From NCBI RefSeq assembly GCF_009931115.1, contig NZ_CP047491.1, positions 248,001-312,000 on the forward strand: a stretch of DNA of 64,000 nt, given 5' to 3'. The notes below the pieces were generated by a model. The model was given only the letters and a program-made list of their open reading frames with translations, made no database searches and was not told the DNA's origin. This DNA comes from Microbulbifer hydrolyticus (lineage in GTDB: Bacteria; Pseudomonadota; Gammaproteobacteria; Pseudomonadales; Cellvibrionaceae). Of the stretch, positions 33,928-41,233 are shown in pieces (the first letter of the stretch is position 1; each line of letters opens with the position of its first letter). Both the position numbers and the translations under genes were made by a program.

Positions 33928-33973
33928 CCCTAACGCCCAGCGTTGGCTGTCGCTCTGCCGCTGATTGTTAGGC
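33928..33973 (-). repeat. short attC-like site
   Basis: CTAACGCCCAGCG (33930-33942) pairs with CGCTGATTGTTAG (33959-33971). The right core is GTTAGGC. At about 46 bases it is shorter than most attC sites and may have lost its central part. The downstream gene's stop codon (33968) lies inside the core. Confidence 0.6.
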
Positions 33974-34366
33974 GATTTCATAGCGGTGTAACTCTTGGAA
34001 TTCAAACTCGGCATCCGAAATATTAGCCATGCTTATCAATTCCACACCATCTAAGGGCTCACCTTGGTCCCCCTCCCAACATACAACCAACCAAGTTGAT
34101 TCAAGATCTAACTCTTTAAGCAACAAGAGAAGTGATTCGCGATCTTTTTTCTTAAGTACAATCTCTTCCGGCTCATCACAGTAAGAAATAGCTCGCCAAC
34201 CGCATCCGCATCCCTCATACCCACCGACATAATAAGCGTGATTTTGATCGTGAGGCCAGCGAAGTACAGCTTTGTCTTTTTGTAACTCAACTCTCTGCAG
34301 CCACATTTTTGGGTAGGCTTCGCTCCACTTGGACTCTGGAAGTAAGCTATTTGTAAAAAGGTACAT
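33968..34366 (-). CDS. hypothetical cassette protein
   Basis: About 132 residues. The frame extends to a TTG at 34396 inside the attC site; the ATG at 34366 (MYLFTNSLLPESKW) is the simpler start. Features: a Cys/Gly-rich stretch GGYEGCGCGWRAISYC, then a helical segment (KKKDRESLLLLLKELDLESTWLVVCWEGDQGEP) resembling small cassette proteins of unknown role. No signal peptide, no family recognised. Confidence 0.55.
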   Translation of the reverse strand: MYLFTNSLLPESKWSEAYPKMWLQRVELQKDKAVLRWPHDQNHAYYVGGYEGCGCGWRAISYCDEPEEIVLKKKDRESLLLLLKELDLESTWLVVCWEGDQGEPLDGVELISMANISDAEFEFQELHRYEIA

Positions 34367-34384
34367 TGCTAAGCAAATTTTTTC

Positions 34385-34495
34385 GCCTAACGCCAAGTTA
34401 ACCGGCAGCTTTACAGCAACGAAGTTGCGGAGAAGCTGTCCAGTGGAAGCCGCGTGTTTTTGCGGCTGTAACGGTGGTTAAACGCCTTGTTATGA
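34385..34495 (-). repeat. attC-like site
   Basis: GCCTAAC at 34385-34391 and GTTATGA at 34489-34495 form the inverted core pair, 111 bases end to end. The arms GCCAAGTTAACCGGCAGC and the central GCGTGTTTTTGC make an extended hairpin as expected for attC. Confidence 0.75.
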
Positions 34496-34498
34496 GTA

Positions 34499-34921
34499 TT
34501 AATTGCTAAGTAGCCCTGTAACTGATGATTTAACATTGTATATAACACCATCACAACCCTGACCATAATAGATACTCATAGTGATATTTGTAGCTGTGCT
34601 TTTACACACCACAAAGAAGCTAAGGCTTGTATCATATTCTGTTTTTTGTTGCGATAAATGATACTCACCTTGGAAGCCTTCAGAACCCTCTAGAGTTACT
34701 ACTGCCCCTATTAATGGTCTATCTTGACTTTTTAAAGGGCTGTTCACTCTTACGATAGGACAAGCCGGCAGTTCTTCATCTACATCAATGTCAAACTCAA
34801 TATTATGAACCTTTGCCTCGCCTACTGTGAGTGGAATAACAGTCGTTGTTACACCCATGCAATCAGTGCTTGTTGCAAGAGAGTGTGGCGATAAAAATAG
34901 AAGTAAGATGAAATATTTCAT
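34499..34921 (-). CDS. secreted hypothetical cassette protein
   Basis: About 140 residues. The Met of MKYFILLLFLSPHSLATS opens a signal peptide; the frame continues further upstream into the attC site but that part encodes repeat sequence. The mature part is beta-rich and includes four or more Cys (DCMGVTTTVIP, PACPIV, FFVVCKST, GQGCDGVIY). Flanked by attC sites on both sides. No family recognised. Confidence 0.6.
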   Translation of the reverse strand: MKYFILLLFLSPHSLATSTDCMGVTTTVIPLTVGEAKVHNIEFDIDVDEELPACPIVRVNSPLKSQDRPLIGAVVTLEGSEGFQGEYHLSQQKTEYDTSLSFFVVCKSTATNITMSIYYGQGCDGVIYNVKSSVTGLLSN

Positions 34922-34928
34922 TGCGAAC

Positions 34929-35072
34929 TCATAACGCCGCCGGCAGGGGCAGCTTACCTTGTGCGCTTTTTTGCGCGAAAATGGGAGCGCAGCGACCCGC
35001 GCAAAATGTGCACAAGGTAAGCTGTCCCGCGGAGGGCCGCAGGCCCGTAGCAAACTGCCCGGCCTTGTAATG
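34929..35072 (-). repeat. attC-like site
   Basis: Left end CATAACGCCGCCGGCAGGGGC (from 34930) and the near-matching right end TTGTAATGC (to 35072), about 144 bases end to end. It shares the blocks GGCAGGGGC and GGAGGGCCGCAGGCCC with three other sites in this array. The right core is degenerate (GTAATGC in place of GTTRRRY). Confidence 0.65.
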
Positions 35073-35451
35073 CAGTTGTACCTTGCTGCCTCCTGATAAC
35101 CACCATCAAGTATGCCGAAGCAATAGCAGCAGCAGTAACTAGCAAACTAAATCCCAAATAAACAAAATCTGGGATTACGCCCGTAATGAAATAAAACATA
35201 CTCAAACTAACGCTAGCACTTAAAAATACTATCGCTACTGCATGACCAATCGGATTTGAGATTTTAAGATTAAATAAAGCGTAGAAAATTGCCAGTTCGA
35301 TAATGTAGCTGGAAGAAAATTGCACGTAAGCTTGTAACATTGAGCCTATTGGAAGATCGTTTTTGGCGAGGAAATACCCTTCTGCAGCTCCAATAGAAAC
35401 ACCAATAACTAAAGAAATAATTGTAAAAGCAATAATAATTTTAAAATTCAT
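34954..35451 (-). CDS. small membrane protein (cassette gene)
   Basis: 165 residues. Four hydrophobic segments: about 5-30 (IIIAFTIISLVIGVSIGAAEGYFLA), 48-62, 66-90 and 100-120 (FSLLVTAAAIASAYLMVVI). The last 36 residues (from GRAVCYGPAALRG) are encoded within the attC site and are probably not functional. No family recognised. Confidence 0.55.
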   Translation of the reverse strand: MNFKIIIAFTIISLVIGVSIGAAEGYFLAKNDLPIGSMLQAYVQFSSSYIIELAIFYALFNLKISNPIGHAVAIVFLSASVSLSMFYFITGVIPDFVYLGFSLLVTAAAIASAYLMVVIRRQQGTTALQGRAVCYGPAALRGTAYLVHILRGSLRSHFRAKKRTR

Positions 35452-35466
35452 ATTACGGCCATAGAT

Positions 35467-35611
35467 GCATAACGCCCACGGCAGGGGCGGCTTACTTTAT
35501 GCGCGATTTGCGCGAAAATGTGAGCGAAGCGAACTGCGCAAAACGTGCATAAGGTAAGCCGTCCCGCGGAGGCCCGAAGGGCGGGAGCTTCACTGCCCGT
35601 GATTGTTAGGT
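35467..35611 (-). repeat. attC-like site
   Basis: GCATAAC at 35467-35473 and GTTAGGT at 35605-35611, 145 bases end to end. Contains the shared block CGGCAGGGGCGGCTTAC and its partner GTAAGCCGTCCCGCGGAGG. Together they form long hairpin arms typical of a chromosomal-type attC. Confidence 0.75.
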
Positions 35612-35953
35612 TGCGGTCTGAGCCACGCAGCCCCAACCATTTAAAGTACCGTCAAATAGACTTGCAACACAGAGCATAAATCCAGCCGTTGAGCTAATAA
35701 TGTGCTGATTTATTGGCATATGGATAATCACCTGGACTCGGTGCAATCCGTCATGCTCTGCCAATACGGATGCAGTTCCATAGTTGTAATCATTGATGAA
35801 CCCACATATCAACCCAGCTTTCTCCTTAGATGGAGCTTCAATCAAGAAATCTACATCTCGGAAAGTGGAAAAATTATCACCTTGAGCATCGAGAGACCTC
35901 AAGACTTGAATGTCTGACTCAGACCCATCCATCAATTTATCGATTATTGCCAT
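35606..35953 (-). CDS. RraB-like protein (cassette gene)
   Basis: 115 residues. The core VDFLIEAPSKEKAGLICGFI, the HRVQVIIHMPINQHIISS strand-helix unit and the C-terminal FDGTLNGWGC resemble the RraB fold (ribonuclease E inhibitor family), in which a Asp-Gly-Trp-Gly-type end is common. RraB modulates RNase E activity in Enterobacteria; whether a cassette version does so is unknown. The attC core TTAGGT can act as its ribosome binding site. Also possible: a related DUF695-like protein. Confidence 0.55.
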   Translation of the reverse strand: MAIIDKLMDGSESDIQVLRSLDAQGDNFSTFRDVDFLIEAPSKEKAGLICGFINDYNYGTASVLAEHDGLHRVQVIIHMPINQHIISSTAGFMLCVASLFDGTLNGWGCVAQTAT

Positions 35954-35960
35954 ACTTGAA

Positions 35961-36022
35961 ACCTAACGCCGCCGTAACACGCGGCTGTATTTCAGCCGTC
36001 GTAGTTCACGGCATTGTTATAG
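35961..36022 (-). repeat. attC-like site
   Basis: ACCTAAC at 35961-35967 and GTTATAG at 36016-36022, 62 bases end to end. CGCGGCTG and CAGCCGTCG pair in the middle. Shorter than the other sites in the array but with both cores intact. Confidence 0.75.
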
Positions 36023-36687
36023 GGCTTACAGGGCCCCTTAAAACCGAGCCTTGCAACAGATGGCAAACCTTTACCTTTTGTGGCTAGAACTCCGCCTTCG
36101 AATGTGACATTTTCTAACCCGAGTTTAGTTAAGCTTTCCATATCCCACGCCCAGCCGTCATAAATGTATGCCGAGTACCATGACATAGAATCCTGGGGGT
36201 AGACAGATAACTCCCAACAAGTTCCGGTCTTCTCATATAACGAACGCTCAGCTACGCGCCAATCATTTAATTCCGAGTCAGACCAGACTTCTGGCTCATG
36301 ACTGTAATCAGACTCGGCTCCTCCATGCCAACCTAACACTGCACCAGACTCGACAAAAACGCTGGCAGCTGAAGGGAGCACATAATTTGCACAGCTTGAA
36401 AAGCATACCCTTGAGACAACAACATCAATATCTCTATCATTGATAAAATGGCCGAAAGCTATAGATTCCAATGCGTCGCCTCCGCCACTAGATATCCTAA
36501 GTCTTCCGACGTCAAATTTTTTTATCAATTGCTCTGCAAATGCCAGAGATTCACGATTCATGTCGCCTATAAATATAAGCGTATCCCCTTCGATCTCAAT
36601 GTCATACCAGGTCGAGTCTTTACTCCCAGTCGATGACGAGCATGCAGACATAAATATGAGAGACATTAAGTAAAAAATACTTTTCAT
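35992..36687 (-). CDS. ClpP/crotonase-fold lipoprotein (cassette gene)
   Basis: 231 residues. A lipoprotein signal (FYLMSLIFMSAC) is followed by a ClpP-like core: LRISSGGGDALESIAFGHFI, then VVVSRVCFSSCANYVLPSA, in which the Ser in the CxSC motif is at the place of the nucleophile, and VLGWHGG. This matches the pattern of periplasmic ClpP-like proteins (COG3904 type). It may be a protease or a binding protein. The 3' end reads into the adjacent attC site. Confidence 0.65.
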   Translation of the reverse strand: MKSIFYLMSLIFMSACSSSTGSKDSTWYDIEIEGDTLIFIGDMNRESLAFAEQLIKKFDVGRLRISSGGGDALESIAFGHFINDRDIDVVVSRVCFSSCANYVLPSAASVFVESGAVLGWHGGAESDYSHEPEVWSDSELNDWRVAERSLYEKTGTCWELSVYPQDSMSWYSAYIYDGWAWDMESLTKLGLENVTFEGGVLATKGKGLPSVARLGFKGPCKPYNNAVNYDG

Positions 36688-36704
36688 AGTCGATTAGGGA
36701 CAGC

Positions 36705-36798
36705 CCTATAACGCCCACAGCAGGGGCGGCCGAAGCGTAGCGTAGGCCGTCCCGCAGAGGCCCGAAGGGCCGGCGCATACTGCCTGTGATTGTTAGGT
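36705..36798 (-). repeat. attC-like site
   Basis: CTATAAC (36706-36712) and GTTAGGT (36792-36798), about 94 bases end to end. Contains CAGCAGGGGCGGCC and CCGTCCCGCAGAGGCCCG, blocks shared with the sites at 35467 and 37205. Confidence 0.75.
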
Positions 36799-36801
36799 GG
36801 C

Positions 36802-37194
36802 TTACTGGGCACTGAGTTTTCTCTCCAGCGCCATATTATATTCTTTGGCGTAACGGCTAAATTCATGAGTCAGCCTACTATGCTCCTTACTCTCTAATGC
36901 GTCTGAGGTGCCCATGATATATCTAGAGCCGTATTTACAGAGGAACTCTTTGTTGGATAGACCTGGATAGCCGATTCCGAAACCGCCAATTGTTATGAAG
37001 CGATAGTCTTGATGCTTGACTCTCGCTTCTAAATCTTTTCCAGGTGAATCTAGATTAATTGGCAATAGGTACGTCTTCAACACTGCTAGCTGAGTTGTCT
37101 CTGGAACTGTATCAGGATTCATCCAGCATGGAATCTCATCCGAATAAACGGATGTGCTGAATAAAAAGACAAAAATGATACTCAATAGTCTCAT
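36802..37194 (-). CDS. secreted hypothetical cassette protein
   Basis: About 130 residues. The Met of MRLLSIIFVFLFSTSVYS opens a signal peptide and has AGGTG, part of the attC core, eight bases before it; a GTG at 37206 is an alternative start. Mature part: EIPCWMNPDTVPETTQLAVL, FITIGGFGIGYPGLSNKEFLC, C-terminal helix. Unknown family. Confidence 0.6.
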   Translation of the reverse strand: MRLLSIIFVFLFSTSVYSDEIPCWMNPDTVPETTQLAVLKTYLLPINLDSPGKDLEARVKHQDYRFITIGGFGIGYPGLSNKEFLCKYGSRYIMGTSDALESKEHSRLTHEFSRYAKEYNMALERKLSAQ

Positions 37195-37204
37195 GCTGAT
37201 TTTC

Positions 37205-37297
37205 ACCTAACGCCCGCAGCAGGGGCGGCTGAAGCGCAGCGTAAGCCGTCCCACGGAGGCCCGAAGGGCCGTAGTAAGCTGCCTGCGATTGTTATAT
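37205..37297 (-). repeat. attC-like site
   Basis: ACCTAAC at 37205-37211 and GTTATAT at 37291-37297, 93 bases end to end, with GCAGGGGCGGCT and AAGCCGTCCCACGG as arms. Closely matches the site at 36705 over nearly its whole length. Confidence 0.8.
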
Positions 37298-37738
37298 TTT
37301 TGACCGATGAAGCTCAAAATAAACGCCTTCGATCAAGACAATGAGATGGTCTTTGTCTTTAGAAAACAAAAAACCACCTTCCCACCATTCAGCTCCTTGA
37401 TCATCGCAAGACACCGATACTTGGTAGATTTCGCTACTAGATATTCCTAACTCGGTAAATGAGTTGTAGGTTCCAGAGAAAAAATCAGATTCATTAATAT
37501 TGTCTACATTGTATACCGGAGAATTGCATTCTGTAGAACCAAACCGAGTCATTTCTTTTGAATAGAAAGCTTTAGTTCCAATGAATTCATTTGCCTCCTC
37601 TTGGGTAAGCGAGGCAATACCACTGGTTGGTATGTCTTTTTCAATGACCCAGCTTCCACTAACGTAGTCTTGCCAATCTTCTCCAAAGGCGGCTACGGGT
37701 AGAAGAGCTAACAGTAGAAGTAAACGAATAGAACTCAT
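37292..37738 (-). CDS. secreted hypothetical cassette protein
   Basis: 148 residues with a signal peptide (IRLLLLLALLPVAAFGE). The mature part has WQDYVSGSWVIEKDIPTSG and CDDQGAEWWEGGFLFSKDKDHLIVL, a lipocalin-like or beta-sandwich look, with two Cys that could form a disulphide. First cassette in reading order of the leftward array; GTTATAT lies about 15 bases before its start. No family recognised. Confidence 0.6.
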   Translation of the reverse strand: MSSIRLLLLLALLPVAAFGEDWQDYVSGSWVIEKDIPTSGIASLTQEEANEFIGTKAFYSKEMTRFGSTECNSPVYNVDNINESDFFSGTYNSFTELGISSSEIYQVSVSCDDQGAEWWEGGFLFSKDKDHLIVLIEGVYFELHRSKI

Positions 37739-38251
37739 AACTCTCTCTGAAATATAACAGTTATATCGTGGGCGATATGTCCAGTATCTTCCTGCCCACT
37801 ATTTCCAGCTCAAATTTTCAAATTTTTGCTCAGCCCAACAAACATCAGGGGTTGCCGGCGATTACAAAATAGGCGGGAATGATTTTGATCGTGGTGCCCA
37901 CTATCTCGCTATCTGAGCCTTCTTTCAACCGCCTGATTTTTCATGAATTTATACAGTGTTGGATAGGCTTGTGGAGATAGTGGGCAATGGGGGCGATAAG
38001 TTGCGGCTGTTTCAGTGGTTGAATGGTGGTTCTTGAAAGGCGGCCTGAGGATAAGAATGTGCGCTGTTAGCTGATATAGATTTTGGTGATGCCTGCACGA
38101 GGGCGGGGTGATTGGTTTTTCGGGGTGGGGGTTGGGCTATCGGTATCGGGAGCTGTTCTGAACCTGCGGCTTCGTGCGGGACGCTCGTGTCAAGCTGCTG
38201 CGCAATTTGTCGAACCGCGGTGGTTCTCAACCGCCACCGATCAACAGGCAC
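37739..38251. other. gene-free stretch at the upstream end of the leftward cassette array
   Basis: I find no supported gene in about 510 bases. ATATAAC/GTTATAT at 37752-37766 is a core-like palindrome next to the first cassette. An attI site and intI integrase would be expected in this area, and no integrase is present. The rest contains repeated TGCCCACTAT elements and ends at the tRNA-derived terminator. Confidence 0.5.
37895..37986. repeat. 13-base inverted repeat flanking a 66-base spacer
   Basis: TGCCCACTATCTC at 37895-37907 and its exact inverse GAGATAGTGGGCA at 37974-37986. A third partial copy, TGCCCACTAT, begins at 37793. It could be a small mobile repeat, a structured RNA or a damaged recombination site. 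Confidence 0.55.
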
Positions 38252-38283
38252 AAAAAAAGCCGCACCCTTTCGGGAGCGGCTTT
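38252..38283 (-). terminator. Rho-independent terminator downstream of a former tRNA gene
   Basis: AAAGCCGC and GCGGCTTT pair around CCCTTTCGGG. On the minus strand the hairpin is followed by seven T's. It directly follows the tRNA 3' fragment at 38289-38311, so it is probably the native terminator of the tRNA gene. Confidence 0.8.
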
Positions 38284-38288
38284 CTGTA

Positions 38289-38311
38289 TGGTGCCCAGAG
38301 GCGGAATCGAA
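38289..38311 (-). other. tRNA 3'-end fragment, left attachment-site candidate (attA)
   Basis: Read on the minus strand the sequence is TTCGATTCCGCCTCTGGGCACCA with final A's trimmed: T-loop, 3' half of the T stem, 3' acceptor strand and encoded CCA, as in gammaproteobacterial tRNA-Phe. The 5' two-thirds of the tRNA is absent; unrelated sequence follows at 38312. The last 17 bases, CCAGAGGCGGAATCGAA, recur in the same orientation at 58726. This is the usual mark of integration at a tRNA 3' end. Confidence 0.8.
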
Positions 38312-38826
38312 GCATCTTCTAACGGCCCTGCGGTGTTTATAAAACAAGCAGCTGATCCTGTGGATAACCACAGATATAACCACAGGTTAGCAATTTTTCG
38401 ATAACTGCAAGTGAAAGGCCTGTTACCAATTAAGGCGCACCGCTACAGTTTGGTACTCCTCCAAGTTAAGCTTGGCTCACGGTGGCTTCGTTGCATCCTA
38501 TCTAGGATTACAGAGCCTCAATCCTGCCCTTACTGCCTTTCCTTCCACACGCGGACACGTTGTTACTGCCAAGGTCAGTGTTCTTTACTATGAATGATAA
38601 AGTTAGGCGTATCTGAGTCCGTATCCCCACTTTAGCTGAACTTAAAGATTGTAGGGCCCTTCAGTACCGAAACGATAGCCTTAATTTCCTCCCGACTGCA
38701 AACCACCGGGAGACAGCGATATTGCCGCGCTGGCATAGAATCGATATTGGAGCTGCCGATACCTAAATATCACTTATAAAAATACACGGGTAAATTAAGC
38801 GCAATTTTCTAAGTAATGACAGAGGA
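38312..38826. other. island left end, no supported gene
   Basis: The first 120 bases after the tRNA fragment resemble the sequence after the second fragment at 58743: both have CATNTT, CGGCCCT, ACCACAG, TTAGCAAT and GCCTGTT in the same order. Beyond about 38440 I see no gene, tRNA or known repeat. Confidence 0.5.
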
Positions 38827-39054
38827 GTGACAATTCACAAGCGATTGATTGAAAAATGCCTCGACCTCACCGATACCGATTTCACGCTGGCGCCGCAATT
38901 TATGAAAGTGGATGAAGCGCTTTTGGCCAATAAATGTAAGTCTGATCAGTTCGATAAGCCAATCCGGCTTCTCGCATATGATGACGAAGAGTGGGGTAAA
39001 TATGTCCGAGTTTTGGGTAAGGCATGGCGAATGTCAGCCATGAAGGCGCACTGA
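38827..39054 (+). CDS. small hypothetical protein
   Basis: 75 residues from a GTG start: acidic, no signal peptide. ALLANKCKSDQFDKPIRLLAYDDEEWGKYVRVLGKAWRM looks like a folded helical segment. The start has GAGG too close by for a good ribosome site, so the start or the gene itself is uncertain. It may be the remains of a longer gene. Confidence 0.35.
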   Translation: MTIHKRLIEKCLDLTDTDFTLAPQFMKVDEALLANKCKSDQFDKPIRLLAYDDEEWGKYVRVLGKAWRMSAMKAH

Positions 39055-39367
39055 ACTCTGTATGTATTCATAGTTGGTGTGGATCAAGATGTAAGTCACG
39101 ATTGGAATTTAGAGGCCAAGGATCACATCCACCATAGATGGTCTGTAAGTTATTGATTTTTTGAATAGTTAAATATGAATAAGAGCTAATAGCGACCTAG
39201 GTGAATGGCTCACTATCTACCGTTGCTATTTAGTCGAAAATCTATAAGCTCTTGCAAACCAAACGATTTTTTGAGAAGCGACTATGAGGCGTTCCACAAA
39301 TAGTTGCTAAAGTGATAGTGAGTCACTGGCTAATTAATAGACTGTTACGTTGTTTTAGGAAAAATTG
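39055..39367. other. A+T-rich spacer upstream of the plus-strand cassettes
   Basis: Multiple stops occur in all frames read by eye. No gene is supported. The end, CGTTGTTTTAGGA, provides the ribosome site of the next gene and loosely resembles an attC right core. Confidence 0.35.
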
Positions 39368-39970
39368 ATGAAACGGAATTATGTGCTGGTAGATCTGGAG
39401 AATGTATCTCCGGATAACTTGCATTTGCTTGAGGATGAGCACTTCCATGTGAAAGTTTTCGTGGGCAGCTCACAGAGCAAGATCCCAATGGAAATGGTAC
39501 TTGCAATGCAAGCTATCGGTTCCCGCGGAGAATATATCCAAATATCTGGATCGGGAAAAAATGCCCTAGATTTTCATCTTGCCTATTATCTGGGCATTTT
39601 AGCTGAGCGGGAACCGGGCTCATATTTCCATATTATTTCTAAAGACAAAGGTTTTGATCCGTTAATTTCTCACATGCGCTCTTGCAAGAGATTTGTCCAT
39701 CGCCATGTAGATGTATCGGAAATTTCGGTTCTCAAGGCCAAGCTGCCAGAGAAACCTTCATCAGAATCTGGATATGAGAAAGTTTTAAAATCGTTAAAAA
39801 TCAGGGGGCGTAGTCGGCCCAGAAAGCCTGAGACTTTGCGCAGTACTATAAGAGCTCTATTTAATCCTCCCTTATTAGAGGGGGAAGTAGAGAAAATCGT
39901 ACAGCAGTTGGAGAAAGATGGCATCGTTACCATTGCGGCCAAGACTGTGGGGTACTCGTTCGCAACATAG
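39368..39970 (+). CDS. PIN/NYN-like domain protein (cassette gene)
   Basis: 200 residues. The N-terminus NYVLVDLENVSPDNLHLLEDEHFHVKVFVGSSQSKIP has the early acidic pair of PIN/NYN RNase folds. DFHLAYYLGILAEREPGSYFHIISKDKGFDPLI supplies the later acidic residues (D in LDFH, D in KDKGFD). The C-terminal 60 residues (PRKPETLRSTIRALFNPPLLEGEVEKIVQQL) look like a winged-helix unit. TAGGA lies seven bases before the ATG. A nuclease role is likely from the fold; the target is unknown. Confidence 0.78.
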   Translation: MKRNYVLVDLENVSPDNLHLLEDEHFHVKVFVGSSQSKIPMEMVLAMQAIGSRGEYIQISGSGKNALDFHLAYYLGILAEREPGSYFHIISKDKGFDPLISHMRSCKRFVHRHVDVSEISVLKAKLPEKPSSESGYEKVLKSLKIRGRSRPRKPETLRSTIRALFNPPLLEGEVEKIVQQLEKDGIVTIAAKTVGYSFAT

Positions 39971-40085
39971 CAAGCGCGTGAAGGGCGATACCTTAAGCTC
40001 TGCTTCGCTTTTGTGTTACTCGCTACGCTCACAAATTAATACAAAAGCGGCGTGCCGCTTGGTGCGCCTTACGCAGCGTTTAGGT
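39962..40085 (+). repeat. attC-like site, first of the plus-strand array
   Basis: GCAACATAGCAAGCG at the left and GCAGCGTTTAGGTG at the right form loose cores, and the long arms GCTTCGCTTTTGTGTTA and TAATACAAAAGCGGCGTG pair in the middle. The left core is degenerate. Confidence 0.6.
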
Positions 40086-40106
40086 GCTCATGGAGGGTGA
40101 TACCAA

Positions 40107-40389
40107 ATGGAAGACATATTAAACGACTTGAGGGCGACTACAGAAATTCTTCTTGGTGCCATTCGAGGTAAAGACGACGAAAAGGCGTATGAGGCAGTAT
40201 CTGTGTTGCTTTTTCAGGGATTTACTATGCTAGGTAAGGACTACCCTACCATGCAAAAGTTTTTTTTTGGTTTGGAGTGCGATAGAGGGTTTCATTTTTA
40301 GCGGAAATCTCGAGAGGGCGCTAGGGCAGACGGAAACTTGGAGTCGTCAGCTTGATGAGGTCATCGAAATTGTAACGGAGCTCCGGTAG
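40107..40389 (+). pseudogene. small cassette gene with a frameshift in a T-run
   Basis: A 64-residue frame (MEDILNDLRATTEILLGAIRG) breaks at a T8 run near 40258-40267. Reading in the next frame continues sensibly with AIEGFIFSGNLERALGQTETW and EVIEIVTELR to a stop at 40387-40389, giving about 93 residues in all. The join is at a homopolymer, so it is a real frameshift, a programmed slip or a sequencing error. The full protein is helical and of unknown family. Confidence 0.55.
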
Positions 40390-40402
40390 TGAGGTAGAAG
40401 GC

Positions 40403-40509
40403 ACCCAACAAACGCTGCAGGCTGGAGTCTAACTTTGTGCACTTGATGCGCGGTCGCTATGCTCTCATTAAGCGCCCAAAGTTGGCCGCGTCTGAGTGCG
40501 TCGTTATGC
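40403..40509 (+). repeat. attC-like site
   Basis: ACCCAACAAACG at 40403 and GCGTCGTTATGC ending at 40509 form the core pair. AACTTTGTGC and GCGCCCAAAGTT form the arms. 107 bases end to end. The AACAAACG start is common in attC sites of mobile cassettes. Confidence 0.75.
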
Positions 40510-40524
40510 GTCATAGAGAAGCTT

Positions 40525-41091
40525 ATGCCGAATAAAATTGATCAAGAAAAACTGGAAGAAAAGATTGAGTCCGTATCTTGGGGAAAAGCTTTTCATATCT
40601 ATGAGCAAAGGAATGAGTGGGTAAATTGGGACGGAGATACCAGCTTAGTAAATAGAAGTGGTAAGCATGTGAAGCTGTCGTTATATGCAGCGGAAGAGTC
40701 GGCAGAACGCTCAAGGTTACAGGGGACAAAATTCTATATAGCAGAGATTCCAGCAATAGTAGTTTGTTCAAAAAATTTTACCCTGATAGTCTGTGAGTTG
40801 TTCTCTCAAAGTCCACTCAGAAATTTAAAGTTTTCGAGTAAATCATTACATACTGATCTAACGTTGTTGGGGTTGAAAAAATTAGTACCAACTAGTAAGT
40901 GGCAGTTTTCATTTTTTATAGACGGTGTGATTAGCAACCTAAATACTGAAAAAGTTTGGTATAAACGAGAATCTTCACCAGGAAAAGGAAGGAATCACTT
41001 AGCGTGGAGCTTGAAACCTCAAACAATTAATTTACAGTATGTTGAGTCAAGCACATCGTTACTGTCGGCTAGGTTGTTGAGTGCCGCATAA
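40525..41091 (+). CDS. hypothetical cassette protein
   Basis: 188 residues from the ATG just after the attC site (MPNKIDQEKLEEKIESV). No signal peptide. It alternates strands and helices: GKAFHIYEQRNEWVNWDGDTSLV, TKFYIAEIPAIVVCSKNFTLIVCELF, WQFSFFIDGV. Not recognised. The 3' end overlaps the next attC site by six bases, typical of a cassette gene. Confidence 0.6.
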   Translation: MPNKIDQEKLEEKIESVSWGKAFHIYEQRNEWVNWDGDTSLVNRSGKHVKLSLYAAEESAERSRLQGTKFYIAEIPAIVVCSKNFTLIVCELFSQSPLRNLKFSSKSLHTDLTLLGLKKLVPTSKWQFSFFIDGVISNLNTEKVWYKRESSPGKGRNHLAWSLKPQTINLQYVESSTSLLSARLLSAA

Positions 41092-41229
41092 CAAAGCAAT
41101 TCAGCCTACGTCTGATTTTGTACGCCTTTTGTACGGTCGCTGCGCTCCCATTTTTATGTAAAAGCACACAAAGTAAGCCACACCTGGTGTGGGCTTTAAG
41201 TGTCACAGAAATTCTGTGGGCGTAGGAGC
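41086..41229 (+). repeat. attC-like site with degenerate right end
   Basis: The left core GCATAACAAAG is good. Inner arms TTTTGTACGCCTTTTGTA and AAAAGCACACAAAGTAAGCC pair. The right end, GGGCGTAGGAGCG, does not fit GTTRRRY well, so the limit is approximate. Confidence 0.5.
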
Positions 41230-41233
41230 GTAA

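Noticed and set aside
35606-35953. Certain assignment to RraB
   Set aside because: The similarity is limited to a fold-like pattern and a C-terminal GWG block, so only a RraB-like label is kept.
31303-37297. CRISPR array suggested by repeated GCAGGGGCGGC blocks
   Set aside because: The repeats are 60-150 bases apart end to end, of unequal length, enclose genes, and carry attC cores; no cas genes are present.
38289-38311. Intact tRNA gene
   Set aside because: Only the T-loop to CCA portion is present; no anticodon, D arm or 5' acceptor strand follows.
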